A DNA stretch of 34,509 bases from Gp6-AA40 sp032156805 (lineage in GTDB: Bacteria > Acidobacteriota > Vicinamibacteria > Vicinamibacterales > UBA2999), in NCBI GenBank assembly GCA_032156805.1, contig JALDXQ010000064.1:1-34509 (forward strand), written 5' to 3'. A program made the translations under genes and the position numbers. Below the pieces are notes generated by a model. That model was not told the origin of the DNA, made no database searches, and saw only the letters and a list, made by a program, of their open reading frames with translations. Below, piece after piece: positions 9,003 through 16,500 of this stretch (position 1 is the stretch's first letter; each line of letters opens with the position of its first letter).

Positions 9003-10150
9003 GTACAAGGCGTAATGCAAAGTGCACGATGCGCAAGACAGGTGATCGACGGTCAGCCACACTGCTTCCAGCACTTTGCCTCTTGAGTGTTGCAGTGCTG
9101 ACGGGGGCCTGCAGCGAAGGCGCCAACGGCGCCACAACTCCGCCCGAGCCGCTCGCGGTTCAGATCGGCGCGGAGAACGTCGTTTCGGTCAGGGAAGGCA
9201 CCATCATTGTCGGACCGATCATTTCGGGCGAACTGACGGCGAGCCGCGAGGCGACCGTTCGCGCCGAGCTCGGTGGGGCGATTCTCGATGTGTCCGTCGA
9301 GGAGGCCCAGGCCGTCTCACGCGGTGCGCTGCTGGCGCGCATTGAAACCCGCACGCTCGAGGACGCACGTCAGTCGGCGATCTCCGCGCTACGATCGGTA
9401 GAGAATCAGCTCGCTGTTGCGCGCCGCGAAACCGAGCGCACGGAACGGCTCGTCGAGGCCGGCGCATTGGCGGCACGCGAGCTCGATATTGCGCGCAGCA
9501 ATGTCACGGCGGCTGAGGCGTCGGTGGCTGATGCGAAGTCGCGGCTCGCCAGCGCGGAGCGGTCACTCGGAGACACCACGATCCGGGCACCATTCACGGG
9601 CATCGTCGCGAGCCGGAGCGTCAACACCGGTGATGTGGTTGTCCCGGGTACCGAGTTGTTCCGTATCATCGATCCGTCGTCCATGCGTCTCGAGGCATCC
9701 GTGCCATCGGAAGATCTCTCGGTCCTGCGCGTGGGAGCAAACGTGGAGTTCACCGTGCGTGGGTATGACCGTCCGTTTACCGGACGGATAGAGCGTATTG
9801 CGCCGCAGGCTGATTCGACCACCCGGCAGGTACCGATCTACGTCGCCATCCCGAATGTCGGTGGCCGACTGGTCGCGGGTTTGTTCGCGGAGGGCAGGGT
9901 CGTCAGCAGTTCGGCGAAGGGGTTGATTGTGCCGATCAACGCCGTGAATACCACCACTGAGGCGGAGCCCTGGGTGCTGCGCGTCCGCAACGGCACGACC
10001 GAACGTGTGGCCGTGACGCTCGGGCTGCGAGACCCGCGGCGGGAAGAAGCGCAGGTTGCGTCAGGGCTGGAGGATGGAGACGTGCTGCTGCGTGGCGCCG
10101 CGCAGGGGATCAGCCCCGGCACGCCGGTGAAACTGGCCGGCGCGCGTTAG
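8999..10150 (+). CDS. RND efflux periplasmic adaptor lipoprotein
   Basis: This 383-residue protein belongs to the membrane-fusion/HlyD-like adaptor family. A lipobox LTGAC (Cys38) follows a hydrophobic stretch, so the mature protein should be lipid-anchored in the inner membrane. The order is: a lipoyl-like half (residues near 90-120, GGAILDVSVEEAQAVSRGALLARIET), an alpha-hairpin (about 125-180), the second lipoyl half (IRAPFTGIVASRSVNTGDVVVPGTELFRI) and beta-barrel and membrane-proximal parts to GTPVKLAGAR. It links the RND pump to the TolC channel. The start at 8999 overlaps the TolC stop (ATGA). An alternative ATG at 9029 would give a more typical 27-residue lipoprotein signal and would remove a heptad-repeat stretch from the coding part. 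This choice is open. Confidence 0.93.
   Translation: MSTRRNAKCTMRKTGDRRSATLLPALCLLSVAVLTGACSEGANGATTPPEPLAVQIGAENVVSVREGTIIVGPIISGELTASREATVRAELGGAILDVSVEEAQAVSRGALLARIETRTLEDARQSAISALRSVENQLAVARRETERTERLVEAGALAARELDIARSNVTAAEASVADAKSRLASAERSLGDTTIRAPFTGIVASRSVNTGDVVVPGTELFRIIDPSSMRLEASVPSEDLSVLRVGANVEFTVRGYDRPFTGRIERIAPQADSTTRQVPIYVAIPNVGGRLVAGLFAEGRVVSSSAKGLIVPINAVNTTTEAEPWVLRVRNGTTERVAVTLGLRDPRREEAQVASGLEDGDVLLRGAAQGISPGTPVKLAGAR
9013..9033. repeat. Heptad-like repeat at the start of the adaptor gene
   Basis: TAATGCA, AAGTGCA and CGATGCG follow one another with a period of seven bases, between the two candidate start codons of the adaptor gene. The units are diverged, so this is weaker than the other loci. 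Confidence 0.4.
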
Positions 10151-10152
10151 CT

Positions 10153-10173
10153 TTCTGAATTCTGCATTCTGAA
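10153..10173. repeat. Heptad repeat TTCTGAA x3 before the RND pump gene
   Basis: TTCTGAA, TTCTGCA and TTCTGAA lie in tandem in the 32-nt gap between the adaptor stop and the pump ATG. A related run (TTCTGCA, TTCTGAA) occurs at 14216-14229, making this the one heptamer seen at two places. Confidence 0.75.
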
Positions 10174-10182
10174 TTTACGGCC

Positions 10183-13100
10183 ATGTTCATCTCAGATACC
10201 GCCATCAAGCGCCCGGTCCTGACGATCGTCGCGATGCTGCTGTTCGTCGTGTTCGGGCTGGTTGCCCTCGTGCAGCTCGACACCGACGAGTACCCCGAGA
10301 TCGATGCGCCCGTCGTGGTGATCGCGATCCCGTATCCGGGCGCGTCACCGGACGTCGTCGAGCGTGAGGTCATCGATCCCATCGAAGAGGTCATCTCCGG
10401 CATCAGCGGTGTGGATCGCATGCAGTCGAACTCGCTCGACAGCTTCGGCAACATCATCGTCGAGTTCGACTTTTCGAAAGATCCGCGCATGGCGAGCCAG
10501 GAGGTGCGCGACAAGATCGCCGAGATTCGCAACGAGCTGCCGACCGAGATGGAGGAGCCGATCCTGACGCAGTTCGATCCGGCCGATCGGCCGATCATGT
10601 CGTTGACGCTGTCCTCGCCGGGCCTCGGCGGAGCAGAGCTGACGCGGATCGCCGATCCGGACATCACACGGCGGCTGCGGGCGATTTCGGGTGTGGCGTC
10701 GGTCGACCTCGTTGGTGCGATTGAGCGCGAGCTCGTCGTCGAGATCAGGCCACGGGCCCTGCAGGCGTCCGGCGTCAGCGTCGCGCAGGTGGTCCAGGCA
10801 CTTCAGGCCCAGAACCTCGCGTCTCCAGTTGGACGGCTCGCCGGCGAGCTCGATGAACGAACGATCAGGCTCAAGGGGCGACTCGATTCACCGGCGGACT
10901 TCAGGCAGCTGGTGGTCTCGCAGACGGAGGGCCGCATCGTGCGTCTTGGCGATCTTGCCGACGTGCGTGATGCGACCGAGGAGCCACGCTCGTTTGCCCT
11001 CTATGACGATGAGGCCGCCGTCGGCATCGATGTCCTCAAGTCCACCGGGTTCAGCACGACCGCTGTTGCGGAACAGATTCGCGCACGCGTCGCCGAGATT
11101 CAGCGGACGCTGCCTTCCGGTGTGACGCTCCGCGTTGTTGTCGATGCCGGCGTTCGCGTGGAGGACTCGGTCGCCGGTGTGCAGCAGGCGCTCATCGAGG
11201 GTGCGGGCCTGACGGTCGTGGTCGTCTTCCTGTTCCTGAACTCGTGGCGGTCCACCATCATCACCGGCCTCGCGCTTCCCGTGTCCGTTCTGGCCTCCTT
11301 CGTCGCCGTCTGGGCGTATGGCTTCACCCTCAACACGATGTCGCTCCTCGGACTATCACTCTCCATCGGCATCCTCATCGACGATGCGATTGTGGTGAGA
11401 GAGAACATCGTGCGCCACGTCGAGATGGGGAAGGGGCACTACAAGGCTGCCTTCGACGGCACCGATGAAATAGGCCTGGCCGTCACCGCGACGACGTTGT
11501 CGATCGTCGTCGTGTTCATTCCGATCGCCTTCCTCGGCGGGATCGCCGGCCAGTGGTTCAAGCCGTTCGGTCTGACGATCGTGTGCTCGGTGCTCGTGTC
11601 GTTGTTCGTCTCCTTCTCGCTCGACCCGATGTTGTCGGCGTACTGGCCGGACCCGCACACGCCGATGGCGCAGCGTTCGTTCATTTCGCGGATGCTCGGG
11701 CGCTTCAACGAGTGGTTCGACCGCCAGGCCGAACGCTACAAGAGCGTGATCGCGTGGGCGCTCGACCATCGCTACTCGATGGTTGGGCTCGCGGTCGCGA
11801 CGTTCGTTGCCGCGCTTGCGCTGCCGGCGCTCGGAATCGTGGGCGCTGGATTCGTGCCGGAGATGGATACGTCCGAGTTTGCCATCGATATCGAGACGCC
11901 ACCCGGATCGAACCTCGCTTACACACAGTTGAAGGCGCAGGAGGTGTCACGCCTCGCGCGCCTGCGGCCGGAAGTTCAATACGTGTACACGTCGGTCGGG
12001 GGACAAGGGGATGCGGTCGACGAGGGTGTGGTTTACGTCAAGCTGTCACCGAAGAGCGAACGGGAACGCTCGCAGCTGGATATCGTGGCGGGCCTCCGCT
12101 CCGACCTGAATCGTCTCGGTGGCCTGACCTCCTCGATCAGCACGGGATTCAACCCGGGAGAGAAGCAGATTCAGCTGCAGGTACGCGGGCCCGATGCGTC
12201 GGAGCTCACGCGTCTGGCGCAGGCCGTTGCCGACGAGATGCGGAAAGTACCGGGCGCGGTCGACGTTGGTCTCTCGACCAAGGGTCAGAAGCCAGAGCTC
12301 GACGTACAACTCGATCGCGCGCTGGCGGGCTCGCTCGGCGTGACCGTCGGGCAGGTGGCGCAGGCACTGCGGCCGGCGTTTGCCGGCATCGATGTCGGCG
12401 ACTGGATCGATCCGTCCGGTGAGACGCGAGACGTCACGATCCGGCTCGCGCCCGAGTCGCGGAGCGTCGTTGCCGATCTCGAGTCGTTGCCTCTCCTGGT
12501 CGGAAGCGACAACGATCGCAGTATCCCGCTCGGACAGGTGGCGCGCGTGACGCCCTCGATCGGGCCCGCTCGCATCGACCATCTCGATCGCGATCGAGTC
12601 ATCGTGGTCCAGGCCAATACCGAGAATCGCCCGCTCTCAGCGGTCGTCGGCGACACGATGGCCCGTGTGCAGAACACGATCACGTTTCCCGCCGGCTACT
12701 CGCTCAGTCAGGGAGGTGAGACGGAGGAACAGCAGGAGATCTTCACGCAGATGTTCGTCGCCATCGGCGTCGCGATTCTGTTGATGTACTTCGTGCTGGT
12801 CGTGCAGTTCGGCTCGTTCCTCGAGCCGTTCTCGATCATGCTGTCGCTGCCGCTGTCGCTGATCGGTGTGATGCTCGCCCTCATGCTCACCGGTGAGTCG
12901 CTCAACATCATGAGCATGATTGGCGTCATCCTGCTGGTGGGCATCGTGGCGAAGAACGCCATCCTGCTGATCGACTTCGCCAAGTGGTCCGAAGAAGCTG
13001 GCATGGAACGGCGCGAGGCACTCATCCAGGCCGGCCGTGTACGCCTGCGTCCGATTCTGATGACGACGTTCGCTCTCGTAGCGGGGATGGTGCCGGTGGC

Positions 13101-13302
13101 ACTGGGAAGCGGCGAAGGCGGTGATTTCCGCGCTCCGCTCGGCATCACGGTCATCGGCGGTGTCGTGACGTCGACGCTGCTCACGCTGTTGGTGATTCCA
13201 ACTGTCTACGAGATCCTGGCCGACTCGCGAGACTGGCTGGCGGCACGCTTCTTCCGCTCGAAGGGCAAAGCGGTCGAGGCGGCGGGGCACGCCACGTCCT
13301 GA
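10183..13302 (+). CDS. RND multidrug efflux pump, HAE-1/AcrB type
   Basis: The protein has 1039 residues, close to AcrB (1049). It opens MFISDTAIKRPVLTIVAMLL, the usual first membrane helix. Two periplasmic porter loops and twelve membrane helices follow. The proton-relay residues are present: the paired aspartates in SIGILIDDAIVVREN (about D400-D401) and the lysine in VGIVAKNAILLIDF (about K924). It is an inner-membrane proton antiporter that pushes hydrophobic or amphiphilic compounds into the TolC duct. The gene lies 32 nt after its adaptor and completes the MarR-controlled tripartite system. The substrate cannot be predicted. A heavy-metal (CzcA) role is less likely because the DD motif and overall segments follow the HAE-1 pattern. 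Confidence 0.96.
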   Translation: MFISDTAIKRPVLTIVAMLLFVVFGLVALVQLDTDEYPEIDAPVVVIAIPYPGASPDVVEREVIDPIEEVISGISGVDRMQSNSLDSFGNIIVEFDFSKDPRMASQEVRDKIAEIRNELPTEMEEPILTQFDPADRPIMSLTLSSPGLGGAELTRIADPDITRRLRAISGVASVDLVGAIERELVVEIRPRALQASGVSVAQVVQALQAQNLASPVGRLAGELDERTIRLKGRLDSPADFRQLVVSQTEGRIVRLGDLADVRDATEEPRSFALYDDEAAVGIDVLKSTGFSTTAVAEQIRARVAEIQRTLPSGVTLRVVVDAGVRVEDSVAGVQQALIEGAGLTVVVVFLFLNSWRSTIITGLALPVSVLASFVAVWAYGFTLNTMSLLGLSLSIGILIDDAIVVRENIVRHVEMGKGHYKAAFDGTDEIGLAVTATTLSIVVVFIPIAFLGGIAGQWFKPFGLTIVCSVLVSLFVSFSLDPMLSAYWPDPHTPMAQRSFISRMLGRFNEWFDRQAERYKSVIAWALDHRYSMVGLAVATFVAALALPALGIVGAGFVPEMDTSEFAIDIETPPGSNLAYTQLKAQEVSRLARLRPEVQYVYTSVGGQGDAVDEGVVYVKLSPKSERERSQLDIVAGLRSDLNRLGGLTSSISTGFNPGEKQIQLQVRGPDASELTRLAQAVADEMRKVPGAVDVGLSTKGQKPELDVQLDRALAGSLGVTVGQVAQALRPAFAGIDVGDWIDPSGETRDVTIRLAPESRSVVADLESLPLLVGSDNDRSIPLGQVARVTPSIGPARIDHLDRDRVIVVQANTENRPLSAVVGDTMARVQNTITFPAGYSLSQGGETEEQQEIFTQMFVAIGVAILLMYFVLVVQFGSFLEPFSIMLSLPLSLIGVMLALMLTGESLNIMSMIGVILLVGIVAKNAILLIDFAKWSEEAGMERREALIQAGRVRLRPILMTTFALVAGMVPVALGSGEGGDFRAPLGITVIGGVVTSTLLTLLVIPTVYEILADSRDWLAARFFRSKGKAVEAAGHATS

Positions 13303-13304
13303 GT

Positions 13305-13332
13305 CGAGAGCCCAGAGCCGAGAGCCAGGGAG
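13305..13332. repeat. Heptad repeat CGAGAGC between the pump and hemQ-like genes
   Basis: CGAGAGC, CCAGAGC, CGAGAGC and CAGGGAG run in tandem with a period of seven, starting two bases after the RND stop codon and ending 13 nt before the next start. Confidence 0.7.
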
Positions 13333-13345
13333 TAACATTCCGCAC

Positions 13346-14164
13346 ATGCACAATCCGCTCGTTCCCGAGTCACTCGAAGGCTGGAGCATCCTGCACCTGA
13401 TGTATCGGGTTCGCTGGGATCGTCTCCGCGGCGCAAGCCAATCCGACCTCCAGCGCATCTCAGACGAGGCGACGAGCGCGCTGGCGGTACCTGATGCGGG
13501 ATCGACGGCCGCCGTGCAGATGCTCGGACACAAGGCGGACTTGATGTTCATCTGTTTCCGTCGCGGCTTCGAGCAGCTCGCGCAGACGCAGTTGGCATTG
13601 TCGCGCACCGAACTGAGCGGGTATCTCGAGCCGACGACGTCGTATGTGTCGATCGTCGAGCTCGGCATGTACGAGATGACAGGGAAGCTGCACGAGCAAC
13701 TCGGCGCGACGCACAAGCCAGGAAGCGATGAATTCGAGCGTGCGTTCGATGCGGAGATGGAAACGCAGCGGCAACGTGTGATGGGGCGACTCTTCATCGA
13801 GCTGCCGCGCGCGCGTTACGTCTGTTTCTACCCGATGAACAAGCGTCGCGGAGAGAGCGTGAACTGGTACTCAGAACCGTTCGAGCGCCGCGCCGCGATG
13901 ATGCGCGAGCACGGAATGATTGGCCGCCACTACACAGGGAAGGTCACCCAGGTGATTTCCGGATCGATCGGCTACGACGACTGGGAATGGGGCGTCGATC
14001 TGTTCGCCCAGGATCCGTTGGTGTTCAAGAAGTTGATCTACGAGATGCGCTTCGATGAAGCGAGCGCGAAGTACGCGGAGTTCGGTCCGTTCTACACCGG
14101 CCTGCAGTTCGAACTCACCCAACTCGCCGCCTACCTTGGAGGCGCGGTCCCCAACCTCGGTTAG
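13346..14164 (+). CDS. hemQ: HemQ/chlorite-dismutase-family protein, probable coproheme decarboxylase
   Basis: This 272-residue protein fits the HemQ (ChdC) branch of the chlorite dismutase fold. That enzyme converts coproheme III to haem b with peroxide in the coproporphyrin-dependent haem pathway. The key segments are in order: FYPMNKRR with the catalytic-type tyrosine at Y162, and MMREHGMIGRHYTGKV with the probable proximal histidine at H189. Then come VISGSIGYDDWEWGVDLFAQDP and YEMRFDEASAKYAEFGPFY, all hallmarks of HemQ rather than of chlorite-degrading enzymes. The soluble protein should act in the cytoplasm as a pentamer. No other haem gene is nearby. It follows the efflux operon by 43 nt, with a heptad repeat between, and may be separately expressed. 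Peroxidase-only homologues exist, so the exact activity is not certain. Confidence 0.88.
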   Translation: MHNPLVPESLEGWSILHLMYRVRWDRLRGASQSDLQRISDEATSALAVPDAGSTAAVQMLGHKADLMFICFRRGFEQLAQTQLALSRTELSGYLEPTTSYVSIVELGMYEMTGKLHEQLGATHKPGSDEFERAFDAEMETQRQRVMGRLFIELPRARYVCFYPMNKRRGESVNWYSEPFERRAAMMREHGMIGRHYTGKVTQVISGSIGYDDWEWGVDLFAQDPLVFKKLIYEMRFDEASAKYAEFGPFYTGLQFELTQLAAYLGGAVPNLG

Positions 14165-14166
14165 CC

Positions 14167-14183
14167 CCCGTTCAAGAAACGGG
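14167..14183 (+). terminator. Hairpin after the hemQ-like gene
   Basis: CCCGTT and AACGGG form a 6-bp stem around a CAAGA loop, two bases after the stop codon. There is no T run, so it may be a weak terminator or an mRNA end-protecting hairpin. Confidence 0.35.
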
Positions 14184-14215
14184 AGATCGGCGTTACGACA
14201 GAGTGCGGGCTCGAA

Positions 14216-14229
14216 TTCTGCATTCTGAA
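14216..14229. repeat. Heptad repeat TTCTGCA/TTCTGAA
   Basis: TTCTGCA and TTCTGAA stand in tandem, flanked by diverged units, 50 nt after the hemQ-like stop. The units match those at 10153-10173. Confidence 0.6.
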
Positions 14230-14295
14230 ATTCGTAATCCAAGAGGGCGAATTCGGAGCACGCCGTCCTGGTTACAGTTTCGTCGAGTCCTCTAA

Positions 14296-14386
14296 GTCTC
14301 CTTGCTGGAAGGAGAAAGCGCCGCACCCGCTATTGGGTCCGAAGGCGTGGGAATTGCTCTGGTTCTCTAGGGCTAACTGGAGACCA
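14296..14386 (+). promoter_or_regulatory. Structured leader with competing pairings over the ribosome site
   Basis: Three hairpins can be drawn before the HTH gene. The first is TCTCCTT (14297-14303) with AAGGAGA (14309-14315). The second is a nested CGCC/ACCC stem closed by GGGT/GGCG. The third is TGGT-CTC (14360-14367, one bulged T) with GAGACCA (14380-14386). The third stem contains the Shine-Dalgarno GGAG of the HTH gene (14379-14382, six bases before the ATG). The segment GTCTCC (14296-14301) is also a perfect complement of GGAGAC at 14379-14384, so alternative folds could expose or hide the ribosome site. No known riboswitch class could be assigned by eye. Confidence 0.4.
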
Positions 14387-14388
14387 CA

Positions 14389-14871
14389 ATGAACCCTCAG
14401 GAGATGTTCGTAACTCGGTTGCGGCGGTTCCGTACGCGCAATCGTGTGTCAATCGAGGAAATTGCTACCAATCTTCGAATCCGGCCGGAGCTGCTCGCAG
14501 GACTCGAGAAGAACGATCTGACCGGTTGGCCACGGGGCCTGTATGCGCGGGCGTGGATCCGTGCGTACGCGCTGGCGGTCGATCTGGATCCGGTTGATAC
14601 CGTCGAGGAGTTCTGTCGGCTCTTCCCGCAGGGCGATCGCCGCACGGGCGGAACGATCCAGGGGATCGCGGCCATCGTGGCGTCCTCCTCTGAATATCGC
14701 GACGAGTTCAGCCACGTTCAGGGTCGGCGGAGCACGGATCAGCCTGTTGACGAGGCTGCCAAACCCGCCTGGCAGGCGCTTGTCGTGCAGCCCAGCCGTG
14801 CGCTGTGGCACCGCCTGATTGGCGTGGTACCCACGCTGCGCGAGCGCCGCGCACCCCGTACTCATCCCTGA
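14389..14871 (+). CDS. RodZ-type helix-turn-helix (HTH_25) protein
   Basis: This 160-residue protein has one recognisable domain. Residues about 6-75 form an HTH of the kind found at the N-terminus of RodZ (RLRRFRTRNRVSIEEIATNLRI, then a GLEKNDLTGWPRGLYARAWIRAYA stretch, the usual xxFxRGYxRxYA pattern). RodZ proteins use this domain to bind MreB on the inside of the membrane, but they also have a membrane helix and a periplasmic part. This one has neither and ends in a polar, Arg-rich tail, so it may be a cytoplasmic DNA-binding or cytoskeleton-linked short form. The ATG has a good GGAG six bases upstream, and that site may be hidden by the leader structure. The exported methyltransferase follows after hairpins. 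Confidence 0.82.
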   Translation: MNPQEMFVTRLRRFRTRNRVSIEEIATNLRIRPELLAGLEKNDLTGWPRGLYARAWIRAYALAVDLDPVDTVEEFCRLFPQGDRRTGGTIQGIAAIVASSSEYRDEFSHVQGRRSTDQPVDEAAKPAWQALVVQPSRALWHRLIGVVPTLRERRAPRTHP

Positions 14872-14921
14872 GCTGGCGGCCTTTTTTGGCGCCAGCCCAT
14901 AGCCAGCTTCGCAAAAGCTGG
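14872..14921 (+). terminator. Two tandem hairpins after the HTH gene
   Basis: GCTGGCG (14872-14878) pairs with CGCCAGC (14890-14896) around a T-rich loop, starting right after the stop codon. CCAGCTT (14903-14909) pairs perfectly with AAGCTGG (14915-14921) around CGCAA. Neither is followed by a clear T run. They probably mark the end of the HTH transcript. Confidence 0.45.
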
Positions 14922-14923
14922 TA

Positions 14924-14958
14924 GATAATCCCTCCTTCACGCATTCACCTGAAGGAGG
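14924..14958 (+). promoter_or_regulatory. 9-bp hairpin that covers the Shine-Dalgarno of the methyltransferase gene
   Basis: CCTCCTTCA (14931-14939) and TGAAGGAGG (14950-14958) form a perfect 9-bp stem with a 10-base loop. The 3' arm contains the whole AAGGAGG ribosome site, three bases before the ATG at 14962. A GATAAT box at 14924-14929 could be a -10 element, though no good -35 is visible. If so, transcripts from it would start inside the 5' arm and escape the hairpin, while read-through transcripts would fold it. Confidence 0.5.
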
Positions 14959-14961
14959 CCC

Positions 14962-15516
14962 ATGACTGCTCGCAGACTGATCCTGATCCTGGCGATCCTG
15001 GTCACGACCGCTGTCGTTCCTGCGGGGGCGCAACAGCAACTGCGCTCGCCAGACGTGATCTTCGTCCCGACTCCGCAGGAGGTCGTGGACGCGATGCTCA
15101 AATTGGCCAAGGTCACGAAGAATGACGTGATTTACGACCTGGGATCGGGAGACGGGCGCATTCCGATCACCGCGGCCAAGACCTACGGGGCGCGGGGGGT
15201 CGGGATCGACATTGACCCGCAGCGAATCAAGGAAGCCACCGAGAACCTCAAGACAGCTGGCGTCGGAGACCGGGTCAGGTTCCTCAATCAGGACCTGTTC
15301 ACCACCGACATCAGCGAAGCGACCGTGGTCACCCTGTATCTGCTTCCGTCGCTCAATGTGAAGCTCATCCCAAAACTGAATAAAGAGCTCAAGCCGGGCA
15401 CGCGAATCGTTTCTCACGCGTTCGACATGAGTGCCGACGGGACCGAGCGGAAACCGCGAGAAACGTTGAATGTCAACGGACGGACGGTTTACTTCTGGAC
15501 GATTCCTATCCAGTAG
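14962..15516 (+). CDS. Exported class I SAM-dependent methyltransferase-fold protein
   Basis: The protein has 184 residues. An N-terminal Sec signal (LILILAILVTTAVVPAGAQ, cut after about residue 23) is followed by a compact Rossmann-type methyltransferase domain. Motif I is DLGSGDG (59-65), the acidic ribose-binding end of strand 2 is GIDIDP (81-86), and a QDLFTTDISEATVVTLYLLP segment takes the place of motif IV. The sequence resembles the small methyltransferases related to the ATP-synthase c-subunit/ANT lysine methyltransferases. SAM is not normally present outside the cytoplasm. The leader may therefore be a membrane anchor with the domain inside, or the exported fold may have another ligand. 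The gene has a very strong ribosome site, which a perfect hairpin can cover. Confidence 0.85.
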   Translation: MTARRLILILAILVTTAVVPAGAQQQLRSPDVIFVPTPQEVVDAMLKLAKVTKNDVIYDLGSGDGRIPITAAKTYGARGVGIDIDPQRIKEATENLKTAGVGDRVRFLNQDLFTTDISEATVVTLYLLPSLNVKLIPKLNKELKPGTRIVSHAFDMSADGTERKPRETLNVNGRTVYFWTIPIQ

Positions 15517-15636
15517 CAATTCCAAAAAACGACAACCTTACGGCCAACTTGACAAACTCCCGGGAAGCCTGACTGCCTCGAAGGAGGCGAGGTTTCCCCG
15601 GGGGTGTTCGTGCTGCGGCGTCGTTCGGACGACGGG

Positions 15637-15680
15637 TTGTTCCACGGCAGCAGCCGTAATAGACTTGAGACTCGATCTCA
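15637..15680 (+). promoter_or_regulatory. Possible promoter and operator of the FTR1 gene
   Basis: A modest promoter can be read as TTGTTC (15637-15642), 17 bases, then TAGACT (15660-15665). Just after it lies the dyad TGAGA-CTCGA-TCTCA (15666-15680), which has the form TGA-N9-TCA. That spacing is described for RirA-type iron-responsive operators in rhizobia. Its position before an iron permease fits iron control, but the regulator in this organism is unknown and the dyad could also be an RNA hairpin. The gap from 15517 also holds hairpins GCCTC/GAGGC and CGTCGT/ACGACG. Confidence 0.3.
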
Positions 15681-15696
15681 GTTTAGTGGGGCTTCT

Positions 15697-16491
15697 ATGC
15701 TACAGGCCTTTGTCATCACGCTGCGCGAAGGGCTCGAAGCGTTTCTCATCGTCGCTATCAGCCTGGCGTACCTGAGGAAGACCGGGCGCCCCGGTCTGGT
15801 TCCCGCGGTGCACTGGGGCATCGGCGTCTCGATCCTCGTGAGCATCGGTGCCGCAATACTGTTTCAGCAGGCTTCCAATCAGGCGCTCTGGGAAGGTGTG
15901 CTGGCGTTGGTTGCCGCGGTGCTCGTGGCGACGCTCATCGTGCACATGTGGCGTCATGCTCGACGCCTGAAGCACGAGATCGAAACGCGCCTCGAGTCGT
16001 CTGCGTTGCAGACTGGTGCGAAGGCGTTCACCGGCGTATTCCTGTTTACGCTGCTGATGATTACTCGCGAAGGAATGGAAACGGCGCTGTTGATGGGAAC
16101 GCTGCTGTTTCAGGAGGCGGGGATGAACATCATCATCGGCGCCGCCGCAGGTACTTTGTGCGCGGCGTTTGTCGCCTGGTTATGGTCGCGTTACGGCCAT
16201 CGCGTGAATCTCGCGCTCTTCTTCCAGGTCACGGCGGTGTTCCTTGCGGTGTTCGTGGTGCAGTTGCTCATCTACGGCCTGCACGAACTGACCGAGGCGA
16301 ACCTCTTCCCGGGCAGCGAAGCATTGCATTGGGCCACGGAACCGTACGGTCCTGACGGACGCTACGGTCAGTTCCTCAGCTACATGCTGCTGGCGCTGCC
16401 CGTGGGGTGGCTCATCATCGCGGCGTTGTTCGGCCCGCGCAAACCAGGTGCGGGAACGACATCGGGACTGGAGCAGCCGGCCGCCCGCTAA
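15697..16491 (+). CDS. FTR1-family high-affinity iron permease
   Basis: From the ATG at 15697 (an upstream in-frame start would run through the leader hairpins) the protein has 264 residues and about seven membrane helices. The two iron-binding REGxE motifs of the EfeU/Ftr1 family are intact: REGLE at 10-14 in the first helix and REGME at 124-128 in the fourth. Inner-membrane proteins of this family carry iron inward, usually with a partner that oxidises or delivers Fe(II) (EfeO, EfeB or a multicopper oxidase). None is encoded next to it here, so the partner must lie elsewhere or the permease works alone. The DUF1624-like gene starts 9 nt downstream and probably shares the transcript. Confidence 0.92.
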   Translation: MLQAFVITLREGLEAFLIVAISLAYLRKTGRPGLVPAVHWGIGVSILVSIGAAILFQQASNQALWEGVLALVAAVLVATLIVHMWRHARRLKHEIETRLESSALQTGAKAFTGVFLFTLLMITREGMETALLMGTLLFQEAGMNIIIGAAAGTLCAAFVAWLWSRYGHRVNLALFFQVTAVFLAVFVVQLLIYGLHELTEANLFPGSEALHWATEPYGPDGRYGQFLSYMLLALPVGWLIIAALFGPRKPGAGTTSGLEQPAAR

Positions 16492-16500
16492 GGGAGGGCG

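Noticed and set aside
12637..13797. 386-codon open frame on the minus strand
   Set aside because: It lies opposite the well-supported RND pump and hemQ-like genes and shows no domain or plausible start.
14296..14388. Glycine riboswitch before the HTH gene
   Set aside because: Only short words such as CCGAAGG match; the full aptamer core and a glycine-related gene are missing, so the class was not assigned.
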